Assembly (NCBI RefSeq): GCF_002865645.1
Contig: NW_020194685.1
Span: 620,001-684,000 of the forward strand
DNA: 64,000 bases
From: Hyaloscypha bicolor E
Lineage: Eukaryota > Ascomycota > Leotiomycetes > Helotiales > Hyaloscyphaceae
Reading direction: 5' to 3'
Shown: piece after piece, positions 1 to 12,600 of the stretch
Layout: each line of letters opens with the position of its first letter
Numbering within the stretch: position 1 is the stretch's first letter
The notes under the pieces: generated by a model
Told to the model about the DNA's origin: nothing
The model's input: only the letters and a program-made list of their open reading frames with translations
Database searches by the model: none
Made by a program: the position numbers and the translations under genes

Positions 1-465
1 ACGGCAGATACCAGAGGGAAGGCGCCCATCAATGAAAACTGATTCAGAGGCTGCTAGTGGTTCGGACAGAGAGGTTGTTGACTTCACCCCGACGTTGAAG
101 TGGGATGATTTTTTCGGAACGCGAAGTCGCGATTGGATTCAGTGCACGGTCACATGACTACGCGATCAACACTTCCACATCGGCCGCGCCGAACAGCCCC
201 CTCCGGGGAGATCTTCGAGGTTGAATTTCTCTTCTTCAGATCTCAAAGCTTGTCCCAGACTGTAGAGCTTTACTCGTCGACGCGATGGCCGAATTATGAC
301 GTGTCACTGCGTTCCATGACGTGTCGTGTGAGTGAGATTCCCCTGGATTTGTCAAAGTTTTGCTGTGACAGATAATTGGGCGAGAGGATGTTGCATTGAG
401 AGAGCAGGTGTGCACGGAGCAATATATGTACAGCTTGTCCTCGCCAAAGGCACGCTCCACGGTGA
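1..465. other. window edge, no gene seen
   Basis: Sequence downstream of the minus-strand methyltransferase gene. It should hold the 3' untranslated region of that gene near its right end. The short open frames here show no recognisable domain and lie on both strands at once. I see no tRNA or repeat. Confidence 0.5.
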
Positions 466-1449
466 CTACCGCAAGAGCCCTATATGGATCACAAATCCAG
501 AATCCGACCCCAGCCCGCCTGTCAATACCTGGTCCGGAACCCTCCATACACGGAATGCCTTGTGGAACTCTTTGAGCCAACCTTCAAATACCTCTGCAGA
601 ACGTAGCTGTTGTGCAACGATACACACCGTTGGAGTATCCTTTCCATCTGCCAGCCGCAGCTGGCACACTTCTCTGCAAGTATCAACAAGAGGCTTTATC
701 AAAGCATCATTGTAGATGCAATCACAAGCGATCACGGCATCGAAACTGATCTTCATCCCATTACCCGTCAGTGAAGACGTAACCTGATCCGTCTCCCAGT
801 CAAGCGGTTTCGCAATGATATTGCTGACTGCATTTGTCGAAGTCGGCCGCATGACATCCTTCTTCATTTTGGATGTGCTCTTCCGGCTCTTGCTTGCTGA
901 AGAGGAGCTGTCTGCCTGATTTTCACCTAAATTCCGATTCAGGTACTTCATGACATATTCCTGGTCTGTCAAGATGTATGATTCGATCAGCGGGCCCAGG
1001 GTCAATCCAATAACTCCAGATATTCCACACCCAAGCTCAAGAATAGTCGATGTGGTATTCAGAATGCCGTGCTTGAAGAGCAAATTTGAAGGATGAGTAA
1101 TCCATGATGCAAACAGAGGGGTGATTTTCCAGACAACTGCAGTCGTTAGCCAATTCCAAGCTTGTAGACCTTCAACCCTACCAGCTCCCGTTGTCCCTCC
1201 ACCTCGATTTGAGGATAATATCGTGGGAGATTGATGGATTGTGAGATCCCGGTCGCCGATCGACAAATCCAAGATTGTGGCTTTTGAATCAACAAATCCG
1301 AGATTCTGAGATGGAATCGATTGAGAAAACAAGAGAAAGGATTCTAGTGACCGCGCTTAGCTACATTTTGGACAGTGAACTTCGTCTGTACCTTCTTCAG
1401 GATAATCAACCTCGGGCCCAAGAGTTTCCAAGACAGCCTCGAGACTCAT
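466..1449 (-). CDS. rkm5: RKM5-type protein lysine N-methyltransferase
   Basis: Predicted 311-residue class I SAM-dependent methyltransferase of the RKM5/METTL21 group; in yeast Rkm5 methylates a lysine of ribosomal protein L1. Exon 1 is 1449-1392 and exon 2 is 1343-466, with a 48-bp intron (donor gtacag, acceptor actag). Splicing joins a short N-terminus beginning MSLEAVLETLG to the conserved segment LLFSQSIPSQNLGFVDS. The SAM-binding motif I reads ILELGCGISGVIGLTLG, followed by the family-typical LTDQEYVMKYLNRN. A post-motif tract ACDCIYNDALIKPLVDTC supplies the acidic catalytic-region residues. A Ser/Lys-rich insert (SSSSASKSRKSTSKMKK) separates the two halves. It is divergent from the acyl-CoA synthetase at 2207, with about 760 bp between the two start codons. 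Family call is firm; substrate is inferred by homology. Confidence 0.85.
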
Positions 1450-2206
1450 TGGAGGATTGGGATCTAGCGTGGAGAGTCAGAAACCCAACGATCTGATCCT
1501 GCCAATAGGCACAGAAGAACCAGCACTTCACATGACTAAATGTGTCGTGGCATAACAGGGTCACAGGAGAGAGTCTTGGGATGGCTGACTGACAGGCAAC
1601 CAAGTTGCGTATCACAACTTCGGATCCCAAGGCGTTTTCACATCGCCAAGGGCAGAGATTGGCCCAACTACTCGGCAGAAGCGAGCAAGTTGCAGGCACA
1701 AGTGGCTGGGCATAGATACGAAGGAAGCGGAAGCGGAAGCGGAAGCAAAGGTTCCAGAGAGCTGGTGCTAGGAGATAGTCAAAAACTTACCGCAAGTCGA
1801 TACTGTGTTCAAGGTTGCTCGAAGAGGTCAAAGGAAGAGGATCACGATGAGCATGTCTCACTGAGACTGAAGTCTCGGCATGCACTAGACACTTGCCCCT
1901 GTGTAGAAATAAGTCCGACCGGTCGCAGGACCACAGTGCCCCGATGGAGCTTGCCGCAGCTTGGCAGGTTGAAATTAGCTTGTGCTAGCGGCCCAGCCCC
2001 GGGTTTCCTCCTCACTTGCGATCAAGGCAATGACGATTGCCCCAAGCTTCAACCAAACCCTATCCTGATCTTCAGCTTTCGCCCGAAATACCCTTCTGAT
2101 TCTCTTTGTATTGACGTTTCTTGAGGTTGCCTTTCGTTTTTAGTTATTTGCTGTCCTCAGCTGTCCTTTCATCCGCCTGCTTGAGCTTCCCAACAAAGCT
2201 GCCAGG
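1450..2206. promoter_or_regulatory. divergent intergenic promoter region
   Basis: About 760 bp between the start codons of the minus-strand methyltransferase and the plus-strand acyl-CoA synthetase, so it must carry both promoters and both leaders. The stretch just before 2207 is pyrimidine-rich (ttgctgtcctcagctgtcct), typical of fungal transcription start regions. A short GGAAGC/GGAAGT run occurs near 1722-1745. The open frame at 1540-2124 has no domain and is probably leader sequence. Confidence 0.5.
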
Positions 2207-4396
2207 ATGTCTCTCAAAAATGCCACGGTACAACCAAAGTTCGTTCACAAGCCGCCCTTCAGTCTTGAAGCTCCAGGCTATGAACATGTAGATGGAGAGA
2301 CGATCCCGCGAAGACATCCGCTATGCGTCAACAAGCTCCAGGAGCGCCCTTCCGAGGATATTGTGACCGTTTTCGACATTGTCAAACGCAGCGCGGAGAA
2401 GTTTGGCAATGCGAAGGCTGTCGGCTCCCGGAAGCTCCTCAAGACTCACCAAGAGACGAAGAAGGTCAAGAAGATGATCGATGGCCAGGAGCAGGAGGTT
2501 GACAAGAAGTGGACATATTTCGAGCTCAGCGGGTACGAGTACATGAGCTTCCACGACTACGAGAAATTGATCCTGCAGATCGGCGCTGGGTACCGAAAGC
2601 TTGGACTGAACAAGGACGACCGAGTCCACATCTTCGCTGCGACGAGTGCCCACTGGCTTGCGACGGCTCATGGTGCCTGTTCTCAATCGATGCCCATTGT
2701 CACCGCATATGACACTCTTGGTGAGTCTGGTCTCGAGCACTCACTGGTCGCAACCAAGGCCAAGGCCATTTTCTTGGATCCCCATCTACTGCCAACGCTT
2801 ATAAACCCTCTTAAGGAGGCCACCGATATCAAGTATGTTATCTGGAACAGTCAGAATGAGGTCAAAAAAGAGAACATCGACGCTCTCAAGAAGGCTCACG
2901 ACCGCCTTACCATCCTAAGCTTCGAGGAGCTCCGGAAGCTGGGAGAAGACAACCCCGTGGACCCCGTCCCACCTACTGCAGATGATCTTTGCTGTATCAT
3001 GTATACTTCCGGTTCTACTGGACCGCCAAAGGGTGTGCCCCTCAGACACAAGGCTGTGGTTGGTGCAGGTAAGTCGGAAATCCGATTTTGGTCCTACAGG
3101 TACTGATTTATTTAGTTGCTGGTGTTAGTGTCATTGTTGAACCGTATCTCGGCCCTGGTGACGGTCTTTTGACCTACCTCCCTCTCGCACATATTCTCGA
3201 ATTCGTCTTCGAAAATGCCTGCTTATATTGGGGTGGAACTATGGGTTACGGAAATCCCAAGACACTCTCCGATTCATCAGTGAAAAACTGCAAAGGAGAT
3301 ATTCGAGAATTTAAGCCAACCGTTCTTGTTGGTGTTCCTGCTGTTTGGGAATCTGTCAAGAAAGGCATTGTCGCAAAGGTCAACTCAGGCAGCCCGGTTG
3401 TCCGAAACCTGTTCTGGAGTGCTCTCTGGGCTAAGAATAACTTGCTGCATTGGGGACTTCCTGGATCTGGAGTACTTGATGCCATAGTCTTCAAGAAGGT
3501 GAAGGAGGCTACGGGTGGACGGTTGAGAATATGTATGAATGGAGGAGGACCGATTGCAAAAGATACCCAACGTTTCATCTCAATGGCTATCACGCCTATG
3601 ATCAACGGGTACGGGTTGACCGAGACAACTGCCATGGGCGCTTTGATGGACCCCTTCGAGTGGACCGATGATGCACATGGTGATATTCCAGGATCGGTCG
3701 AAATTAAGCTGGTCGACTTCCCTGATGCGGGATACTTCGCAACCAACAAGCCCAATCCTCAGGGTGAGGTTTGGATTCGAGGCGTGACCGTCATGGAAGG
3801 CTACTACCAAAATGATCAGGAGACGAAGGAGGCTCTCACTTCAGATGGCTGGTTCAAGACCGGTGATATTGGAGAGTGGGACAAGAATGGTCATCTCAAG
3901 ATCATCGACCGCAAGAAGAATCTTGTCAAGACACTGAATGGAGAGTACATTGCTCTGGAGAAGCTGGAATCAGTCTACAGATCTGCTACAGTGGTGGCTA
4001 ATATTTGTGTCTATGCTGATCAGCAGCGGACAAAGCCAGTTGCTATCATTGTGCCAGCGGAACCAGCCTTGAAGAAGCTGGCGGACAGAATCGGTGTCGA
4101 GGGAAGTGGCATCGAGGATTTGGCGCATAACTCGAAGGTTCAGGCTGCGGTCTTGAAGGAGTTGCAGCAGGCTGGAAGAGCAGGAGGATTGAGTGGAATT
4201 GAGATTATTGAGGGAGTAGTGTTGGCCGACGATGAATGGACACCTCAGAATGTGAGTATACTCTTGACTTTCTCGCTCTGCGAACGCATGCTAATATCAC
4301 TAGCAACTGGTTACTTCCGCTCAAAAGCTCAACCGAAGAGGCATCCTCAAGAAGTATCAAAAGGAGGTCGATGCAGCTTATGCCAAAAACAGCTAA
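2207..4396 (+). CDS. long-chain fatty-acid-CoA ligase (FAA family)
   Basis: Predicted 696-residue acyl-CoA synthetase, matching the roughly 700-residue yeast Faa1/Faa4 enzymes. It activates long-chain fatty acids with ATP and CoA for lipid synthesis, protein acylation or beta-oxidation. Three exons: 2207-3068, 3116-4251 and 4304-4396. Both introns have GT/AG ends, and removing them restores the frame through the conserved joins HKAVVGA/VAGVSVIVEPY and DDEWTPQN/QLVTSAQKLNR. The AMP-binding P-loop YTSGSTGPPKGVPL is near residue 265, YGLTETTA near 452, and GWFKTGDIGEWDKNGHLKIIDRK near 530. The C-terminus ends in a lysine/tyrosine-rich tail (ILKKYQKEVDAAYAKNS) usual for fungal FAAs. No targeting signal is obvious, so I cannot tell a cytosolic/ER form from a lipid-droplet form. 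The gene looks intact. Confidence 0.93.
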
Positions 4397-4929
4397 ATCA
4401 CCACGGTTTTAGGAGTTGGGACAGTATAGGGGAAAGTCAAGGTAACAGAGTGACGGTAGATGATGGAGTGCACAGCGCGAGAATTAGCTTGAGCTTCGTT
4501 AATTGTATGATTAATAACTGTACCAGAATCCACATATACTTCCTTGGGCCCCCTGCCGCGGATTTCGATGGCATCTTCATTTGGTACTGTCGAGGAGTGG
4601 TGCACACATCCTTCTGAATGGCTACATGGAGTAGTTGTTGGGAGCGTGGGGTCAAGGATAGCAAGTGCCAACACAGTCAACGAGAAGTTCAAGATTTCCC
4701 TGGTGGAAGCAACTTGATTTCAAGTTTCATGTTTTCTCGAATTCTCAAAACCGTTGGTTGAGTTCAACCCCAAACGGAAGTCACTTACAGGAGCACTCCC
4801 CTTCCCAATGTACTTGCACACCTTGCAGAATGCAGCTTTCTCACTCCACTCTGCATCAACTTGAAGTCATCGATACTTTTATGAAATTAATTCTGAGCAG
4901 CCTCACCATATTTTTCCATCCCAGAATCC
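4397..4929. other. intergenic, no gene seen
   Basis: Carries the 3' untranslated region of the acyl-CoA synthetase and the upstream flank of the esterase relic. Open frames on both strands here are short and overlap one another; none shows a domain. Confidence 0.5.
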
Positions 4930-5850
4930 ATGGCGTACCCAACCTACGTGCCAACATGTTGGGAGCGTCAGGAAGACATAACCATGATTTATCCCCAGAC
5001 GGAATTGCATACACATACCGTCATCCTCCTCCATGACCGCCACCAAACCGCTGAAGAATTTAGCATCGAACTCTTCGACGCCAAGGGCTCAGCCGACTGC
5101 AACATTCCAGCACTGTTCCCAGGCTTTAAATGGATACTTCCAACTTTCAACGTCCTCAGATCAGTCAACGCAAAAAGACAAGGTATTATAGATAAAATGT
5201 AGTCCGAAATGTAGAACAATGACAAGGCCAGAGCTATGGAAAATATCCAGAACAAGGGACTGAAGGATAGCGTTGCGTTTGTTCTTCGTTGGATTCTGAG
5301 AGAGTTGGAGCATGTGCATACCGAGAAGATTATTTTGGGTGGAGTCGGCCAAGGCGGTGCAACTGCACTACACACATCGTTCGCTACAGGGATGGAACTT
5401 GTTGGATTCATCGGAATATCTTGCGGGATGCCTTTCATTGGGGAGTGGAAATCTGTAACGAACAGCTTCTTCAAGAAGCGGGGTAATGCGGAGGCCATTC
5501 ATTTAGAGCTACTTCGAGAGGTTTGGGGGCTGGAACAGCTATCTGTGGATGCCGAGATGGGGAGACAGATGCGAGGGTCATTGTTCACACAGAAATAGCT
5601 ACCAGAACCCCGATTTTCTTGGCGCAATCTGCAGATGATTGGTTACCGGCTGGTCCACTCCGCCACTTCAAGATCCAAGGTCTTTAAGTATGGAGCGAAG
5701 TCGGCATCCCGGGTGGACGATATCGCAAACTTCGCCAGGAGCAAGGTGTTAGAAGAGCAGCAGAAACGAACGGAGACCGAAGTCGTAGGGCAACTTGCCA
5801 ACTTGACTATCGAAGCTAGCAAGACTGCTTTACGGAGGTACTTTAGATAG
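4930..5850 (+). pseudogene. acyl-protein thioesterase/carboxylesterase relic
   Basis: Remnant of an alpha/beta hydrolase of the phospholipase/carboxylesterase (acyl-protein thioesterase) family. The N-terminal part has the family pattern HTHTVILLHDRHQTAEEF and LFPGFKWILPT. One frame continues from 4930 but is interrupted by TAG at 5200, 5212 and 5596; the first two fall where the family has a Trp-rich QWFD-type segment, consistent with TGG-to-TAG changes. The nucleophile elbow reads GGVGQGGATA where active members have G-x-S-x-G, so the catalytic serine is replaced by glycine (codon GGC). After 5596 the family tract TPIFLAQSADDWLPAG is in the +1 frame, and VDDIANFARSKVLEEQQ returns in the first frame, so at least two frameshifts exist. 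An intron could hide one or two of the stops but not the lost serine and the shifts together. Confidence 0.8.
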
Positions 5851-6774
5851 CAAACGGACCGAAATAACTGCACAGACCAAAAAATTGCAAAACTCAAAGA
5901 CTTCTAGCATTGCAGCCCACTGAGGCCGCTTGTTGACGGGAAATTCTTTATTTGAATACATTAAAGCCGAGTTAAACGGCGGGAAGAAATTCCGCTAGTA
6001 GTAGAACTGAGCACGCGAGAATTCTGCTCGTGGAGCGGCACTGGAGCCGCCGAGTTGGCGAGATATGATGAAGTGTTATCGATTTTTTGATGTCAAAGAT
6101 GACAACCATTGACACCATGCTCAAAGGAATGACATGAACAGTGAAACGTTGTTAAGAGACTGTCCTTTTTAACAACCCACAGAGTAAAGGCAACGCCGTC
6201 GCGTTGATCACGGCAATCTTTTGGGAAGTAAACACGCATTCAGGGGCAGAGACGGAGCTTTGATCACGTGATGATGACAACCCCGTGACCCAATCAGATT
6301 TGCAATTAACAAGCAGTACAGTTTTGAAAACATTTCTCCTTTCGAGCAAGCTACTCTTGACTTCTTAGCCGTACCAACTATCATGGAAAAGCTTCCTGAG
6401 ATGCAAGCCAAGTAAGCAAAATATCTGATTGCGAATCGGGAATGACCTCAGAGGAACATGCTCCACACACAAATAAGCCTCATGCAGGGCAGCACCAGTC
6501 AAAATCAAAAGCGAACTGGCCAATTCGACAAGCTCTTTTCAATGATAATCGCAATTTGAGGAGAGGCTAGAGAGGTTGCACATGCGCGAAGTCCCAACAT
6601 ATGCTTTCAGCCGTCTATGACGTATAGCTCGATAGCTTGACGCCATTGTCAACGCGGCATAATACGCCTCTCCCGCGACCGAAAAACTTGTTGAAAGGCT
6701 ACTTCTCTTTCTAAAAGTCAATTCCAACTTTTCAGTGTTTCCTCTGTTTTTATAAATCTCAAGATTGAGACAAG
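5851..6774. other. intergenic, upstream region of the DUF3292 gene
   Basis: No coding frame with a recognisable domain. A TTTTTATAAAT-like AT-rich stretch lies at about 6748-6760, shortly before the start codon at 6775, and could be part of the core promoter or leader. No repeats noticed. Confidence 0.45.
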
Positions 6775-9169
6775 ATGGCAACTCCAACGAGCAATCCAGC
6801 TGTTGCAGGCCCGCAACCAGTGGCTATGAACGCGCCGAAGGTGGATGAACCAGAAATCGTGGAAGCCGCTCCAGAAGAACATCCCACAGATAGCCATGAA
6901 TTGGCAAATGCAGACCACAAGGAGAAAGGGGCTGCGCAGGTCGATCATGGACAGACTGAAGTGAGGGACTTAGGGTGGAACGAGAATCCAAGTGACATTC
7001 CCAATCCAGTTGTTGGAGGCCTCCCGAATGAGGAGTTGTGGACTTTGATTAGGCGGTTTAATAAGGTATGCGTGGCTTCTTTTGAAGCTTTGGAGCAATG
7101 GTGCTGAATGGGTGTAGCAAATGTACCATGTCAAGGTGCTCCAAAAGCCTCCTCTTGGAGGGTTAGACCTCAGCATCGCTGACGCTGAGGAGTTTTCTCC
7201 CGATAAATTGAGAGCAAACATCGAGCGGTTTTATATGACGGTGGTTGTTGGCCTGGTTGGATTCTGGAAACATATTGCTAGGCTTAGATCATGGCGAGAA
7301 CGGAACCGGACAATTGCTTTTGCGACAGTCTACTTCGGTGCATGGGCTATCGACTTCCTCGTTCCTACGATTACCGCCTTTCTTGTGGCTCTCATCGCGT
7401 ATCCGCCAACAAGGACGTACTGCTTCCCGCCAGCTCCGATTGCTTTGATCGATTCGAAGACAGGGGGGGTCAAAAAGCCGACTGCTGGGGTGCTGGGGAG
7501 TGATAACAGCTTGACTGGAGCTCCAGAGAAACAACAAGGAGAGGCTGTAGAGCAGGAAGCTAGCAGCTTCGTCAATAGCTTCACCTCAATTGCAATCAGC
7601 AGCGCGGCAGGTAAACATCCTCAAGGAAACCCCAATGGCGAGGAAGAGGGAGCAAGCTCACTTGAAGACCGAGCACCAGATCCAACGAACATGGCATTGA
7701 GTGCCGCAGATGCAAAGAGCAGCAGTGCTGGAGGACAACCAAATGCTGTGCATGATAAGGCCAAGGAACCGATGTCAGCTGCGATGTGGTCTAAGACTAG
7801 ACCAGTCATGCATGCCATTGCAGATATCTCCGATGGATGGGAGAGGTTTGGCAATGCCTTGTCACCTACTCCTCCTTTCCCAACAGAGAGGCCTCGTATC
7901 CAGCTTGCAGCAGCTCTAGTTCCGATCCTCCTCATATCTCTGTTTACCAGTTCATACATGTTCATGAAGACGAGCGGGCTATTCGTGGGATTTGGGTTCT
8001 TCGCAGATCCTTTTATCTCGAGAGCTCTCTCATACCTGAACAGAGAGTTCCCACACTGGCAGAAACTCCTGGAACTCAGAAATACGTTGCTTAAGGGGGT
8101 TCCAACTAATGCACAGCTTACTGTCACTCTTCTCCGCATTGGAGAGGCTAACAAAGCTCCTCTACCCCCTCCGCCATACTCTGGCCCGCCACCCCCAGAC
8201 GCTGCTCACGATACTGCGGGAGAGGGCCTTGAATATCTTGGTATGCCCCTGTCATTGCTTTGTAACCCTGTGCTAACGGCTTCAGAAGAGGTTCCCGATG
8301 ATGAAATGGGTGTAAGTGTTGAAAGAGAAATCCTTCATTTTTCAAGCCTCAAGTTTACCGAGACAATCTGAATTCATTGTCCCAAGTTTCTCGCGACATT
8401 CTTTATCGAGCAATCTGCTGACTCCCCCGTTCGCTAGCAAGCCATTCATCCTGATACTACAGCCGTCGCAACCGGAATGGATGCAGCGCCAAAAAAGAAA
8501 CAACACGGTCGTCGTATCCTCAGCACCATCAAAGGTGTCACGAAAGGAGGCGTGGAAACCATTCTCGGCACGGATAGACTGAAAGCTGCAGCTGGAGCAG
8601 AACACGCCAAGAATCGTCTAGGAGTTTTGAGGTCGGGAAATCTTGTTACTGGTGGACCGATTGACTTCCCGTGTCGATATAAGGGAAAGAAGGGTCACGC
8701 GTATATCACGACCACGGCGACGAGTCCGGCGGTAAGCCCTGACTTCTCGGAAAATCAATCCCTCTTGTAGCAGTGCCCAACAGCTCCTGGGATATTCTAG
8801 TCTCAAAATTACTTGAAAAAGGGATGCTGACTCCCATATCTTGGAAATAGGTCAGTTGGACCACCGAGAAGGAAGACATTGATCCAGTTTTCTCGATTGC
8901 TATTGCTGACATTGCAGTACGTGTTCCCTTATCTCCCGTTAGACTCTGGATAAAATATCTGACTATAGACGCAGGAAATCAAGAAAGTCGGCGGGCTTGG
9001 ATGGAAGTCGAAGCTGGTTGTTGGATGGGCGACGGATAGAGAGATCGCTGATGGCCTTTTGATTGTTGACAAGGACGGAAATCAGAAGCAGCTCACTGCC
9101 ATTGCTCTTAGAGAAGAGCTCTTCAATCGTCTGATTGCTCTTGGAAAGCAAATGTGGGAGGCCTGGTGA
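6775..9169 (+). CDS. DUF3292 family membrane protein
   Basis: Predicted 666-residue protein of the fungal DUF3292 family, function unknown. Six exons: 6775-7065, 7118-8240, 8286-8311, 8438-8731, 8851-8916 and 8969-9169; every junction keeps frame with GT/AG ends. Exon 3 is only 26 bp. The N-terminus is acidic and disordered. Hydrophobic segments lie at about residues 137-147, 160-195 (IAFATVYFGAWAIDFLVPTI region) and 357-380 (LAAALVPILLISLFTSSYMF). Between them is a long low-complexity Ser/Ala/Gly/Glu loop. The family signature ELRNTLLKGVPTNAQLTVTL follows the last membrane segment, then a proline run LPPPPYSGPPPP. The C-terminal part (WTTEKEDIDPVFSIAIADIA ... KQMWEAW) resembles a folded lipid- or membrane-associated domain, which is inference. 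The acceptor of the last intron could be 6 bp later without changing frame. Confidence 0.85.
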
Positions 9170-9406
9170 AAGGGCAAAGTCTTTGAATCTTGGGATCTGG
9201 AGTTCGAGGCAACGAATACCACATATAGAAATGCACGTTGAGCACTGATCCATTTCACGAATATTCCTCGACGAGCAGTGCGGAGGCGCATTGTACACTT
9301 GTGCGCTGTTCATTGAAGCTATAAGGGATGATAGTGAAGATCAAAAGATTGAAAATTCGATCGCCGGGAAATGAGTTGGTCCACGTCAGATAGCTGTTCT
9401 GAAATA
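9170..9406. other. 3' flank of DUF3292 gene
   Basis: Follows the stop codon at 9167-9169 and runs up to the MITE. Probably 3' untranslated sequence; no coding signal. Confidence 0.4.
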
Positions 9407-9637
9407 TAGAAGGGATCACCCACCAACCGCCCAAACCCCCTTTCCGCCCATGCCTACCCCACCAAAATTTTCTCGATTTTTCAAAGTCTTTGGAAAATTC
9501 TAAAAATTTGCTAAATTATAGAGAATACTCGAAATATTGCGAATATCACATTAATTTTCGATTTTGTGGCGTTAAGGTCTCCAAAATCCAAGTTGAGCGG
9601 AAAGGGGGTTTGGGCGGTTGGTGGGTGATACCTTCTA
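9407..9637. mobile_element. MITE with 41-bp terminal inverted repeats
   Basis: A 231-bp non-coding element. Positions 9407-9447 and 9597-9637 are inverted copies of each other, 41 bp with one mismatch (9414 G against 9630); 33 bp from 9415 inward match perfectly. The repeat carries the C-rich core ATCACCCACCAACCGCCCAA. Between the arms is an AT-rich stretch with no coding potential. Both outer ends carry TA, so a TA target-site duplication of the Tc1/mariner (Fot1/pogo-like) type is likely. There is no transposase here, so an autonomous relative elsewhere in the genome must have moved it. Confidence 0.85.
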
Positions 9638-12600
9638 CTCAGCGGGCCCGGACCCGCATTTTTCATCACTCCAGCGCACCAAACCAACACAGACCAACAC
9701 CCGTGAATCTCCAAATTGTATGACTCGCCCCGAATCAACACATTATGGCTCTCCTCACCAGTTTCCGGTGATATCGCAGGATTCGACTAAGCTTACGCAG
9801 AAGGGAGAAATGCCCATACTCTTCCTCACATCAACGCCAGACAGTGGTCAGCCTGCCGTGGTTGAATGGGCTATGATGTGGGGAAAACTCAACTGTTTGG
9901 CGTGGGGGTTTTGGCTGCAACTGCGACTGCACTATCCCAAGAATTGTTCCCTGGAAACCGAGAGCTGGTTTCCTTAAGTTCAAAGAATCGATCAGCTTGA
10001 GGCTTCAACGATAACAGAGGGTCAATGTCCCAGGGATGCCTTCTCCTCGCTTCCCCCCGCGCCGGAACAACTTCTCACTTGACCTGGCACCTCCCGCATC
10101 TGCTCGCATCATGAACATCATACGTGCTGTCAAATAAAGCACACTCAGGCATCAAAGTTTCACTAGGTAAGATCCACAGCCTACAGGGAATCTTGTCCTA
10201 TTTCAACTCTCGATATCATGACTGGAGGTCGGACAACGACTCTTGGGTTAGAATTGAGTCAGGGAATGCTTTACCATCTCAAAATTGACAGACGCAGAAT
10301 GTCAAGGATGTGGAATTGCAGCTCCAACCGATGGTGAAAGAGAGAGCAGAGAATGGGCAAGGTAAAGACCCCCTCAAGGACGCTCCTTGTATCATACACT
10401 GACATTGATGAAGTTGAACCCAAGATCAAGAAGGTGATGTCGAAAATGAGTAACTAGCGACATTTCTTGTTTATTGTGGTGCTTCAAGGTTGGAGGAGAA
10501 TACCTCAGACTTCCAGCCCTGAGTGTGCACCGCAATAATGGACAACCATGCTTGATGAATGTAATGAAAAACCTTGCTAACAACGATCTTAAAGAAAAGC
10601 CCATGAAGGCGAGTTGTAGAAAGAAATACTGCTGACACTTCCGATAAATCCAAAGAGCAGGAGCCGGAAAGCAGCAACCAGTCAAAGAAGTGCAGGGAAT
10701 GGAAAAGCAACACCGAGGCGAAAGAGTCTCGAAACAACCTCTTAAGAGGCGCACAATCATCAGAGAGCTCTTATTTCGGATACTTGAAGAGGAGCTTGCA
10801 TTGTTCCCGGAATTGTTCATGGCCACTTTGGAAGTCGAAAAGGGATTTGGTATCCCTCTTGGCAAGTGTGATAAAAGCCCACTAGACCCCGCCAGGGCAA
10901 GGTCACAGAGATTTCGTTGATTGCTCGGAAAGCATGGAACAGTATGGACCCGATAAGTCGCATGGTTGCTGACTCCGCTAGGCAGGCTTCTAGTCAAGTC
11001 GAATGTGATCCTTCAAAAAGGACACCTGATCGGTTCAATACTTTGAGGAAGAGAGATGTGAATACAAACACAGGCTATGCTCCAGAGGGAGAGCTATCGC
11101 TGCCACATCATGAGCCATGTGGTGCTTTAGGCCTCGATGAGAAGTCTGCTTTGTTGCTGGAAGTCTCCAGTGGATTACTCGGATCAATATCTGTTTACTG
11201 TTATCTGCGCATATGTTCCTGGCTCTTCAAAACTACCTTGAATACCTTTTAATGGCATCCGATCTGAATCCTTTCTGTTACCTCAACAAATTTCAGTTCT
11301 CGAACGGCCACGGCTTCTGTCGCCATCACGTGTTGCAGCTGCTTAAGCCCAGAACGGTTTCTTGGTCGCGAAAAACCTCCTTCAGAGTTGTGGCAAGTTG
11401 CAAGTATCACACGGGATGCATATTGGAATTACTTTTTTGTTTTCTTCTGAATTTTAGGACCAGGGAAATAAAAAGGGGCTGGCAACTTAGGCGAGCCCCG
11501 CCTCCAAAAAAAACCACGAAAGGATTGCGATCCCAGTCTCTAGCGGGATTACATTGGCGAGGCATGAAGTGAGATAGAGAGACACCCAAGTACCTGTACG
11601 AAGTGATGTAACGGAAGTTTCCAATGGAATCCAAACCAGCCGCTCTTGAGATACTCCACAAGACACACGAGTGCGCTCGCAAAGACTGCACGTGTAAGGG
11701 ACCCCAGTACAGCCTGTTTAGCCATACCAGTTTTTAACCAGTGTATTGCAAGCACATTTGCGAACAGCTTTGTCATTTCCACTATTCTTGTGCCAAACCA
11801 CCAAGACCACGTTAGCGTGTCTGGAGAGGTCAGCCTGGAAAATGGGGAGTGTGGGAATCAATTGATTCGGCCATACATCTTACCTTTGAAACACTACGAA
11901 GCTTCATTTAAATCAATTACTTTTTTGTTGACATTGAACTTCTGCCAGACTGCAAATATTTTAGGAGACTGGGCTCCAAATTGGGAATCAAAATAGAGCC
12001 TAAAACAGCAGGGCAGTGCACTCCTCATTCGGTAAACGGAAGTCTACTTTCCGGACAACATCTTGAGGCCTCATTCACCCGGTATCATCCCGTTCCCTTG
12101 ATATGCTCCCTGGCACGAATGCTTTTCTCAGCATCCTGTGGCATCCCCACGAGGATCAGACACTTTTGTAAGACAGAAAGGATTGGCCAAGACCTTCAAG
12201 CTGACGCGATCCCGTACCTTTGTCATAGTCTCACCGTACTTTGGATATTTAGGGCTAATAATGCCGGTTTGTTTGAGATCTTTAGAGTAGTCCTGCGCGC
12301 AATGAGTGTGGCCGGTGACTCGATCACCATACTCTCCCTGGCGGGGTCCCTCATGCACAACAACAGCCCAATAGTGACCAGTCATAGTTCTTCTCTTTTT
12401 TTCATTGTACAGCTGTGATGTCAAAAGATGATCTTTGGTATCAGAAGCTCGAAGTCTCAGCATGAATGCAGGTTGACTATATGCAACGTCAACCTCATTG
12501 CGTCCTTCCATCTGCATTCAGCCTGAAAGGACCTCTTCACCGCTCTCAGCCTCTGATGAATCAGTTTGACCAATTACCCAGCCCCCTATCCCGCCTCAGC

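Noticed and set aside
1540..2124. 194-codon plus-strand frame in the promoter of the acyl-CoA synthetase
   Set aside because: Lies directly before the real start codon, has no domain and contains simple GGAAGC repeats; better read as promoter and leader.
10392..10997. 201-codon minus-strand open frame
   Set aside because: No domain, overlaps an equally open plus-strand frame at 10690-10920, and shows no exon partners. Treated as chance.
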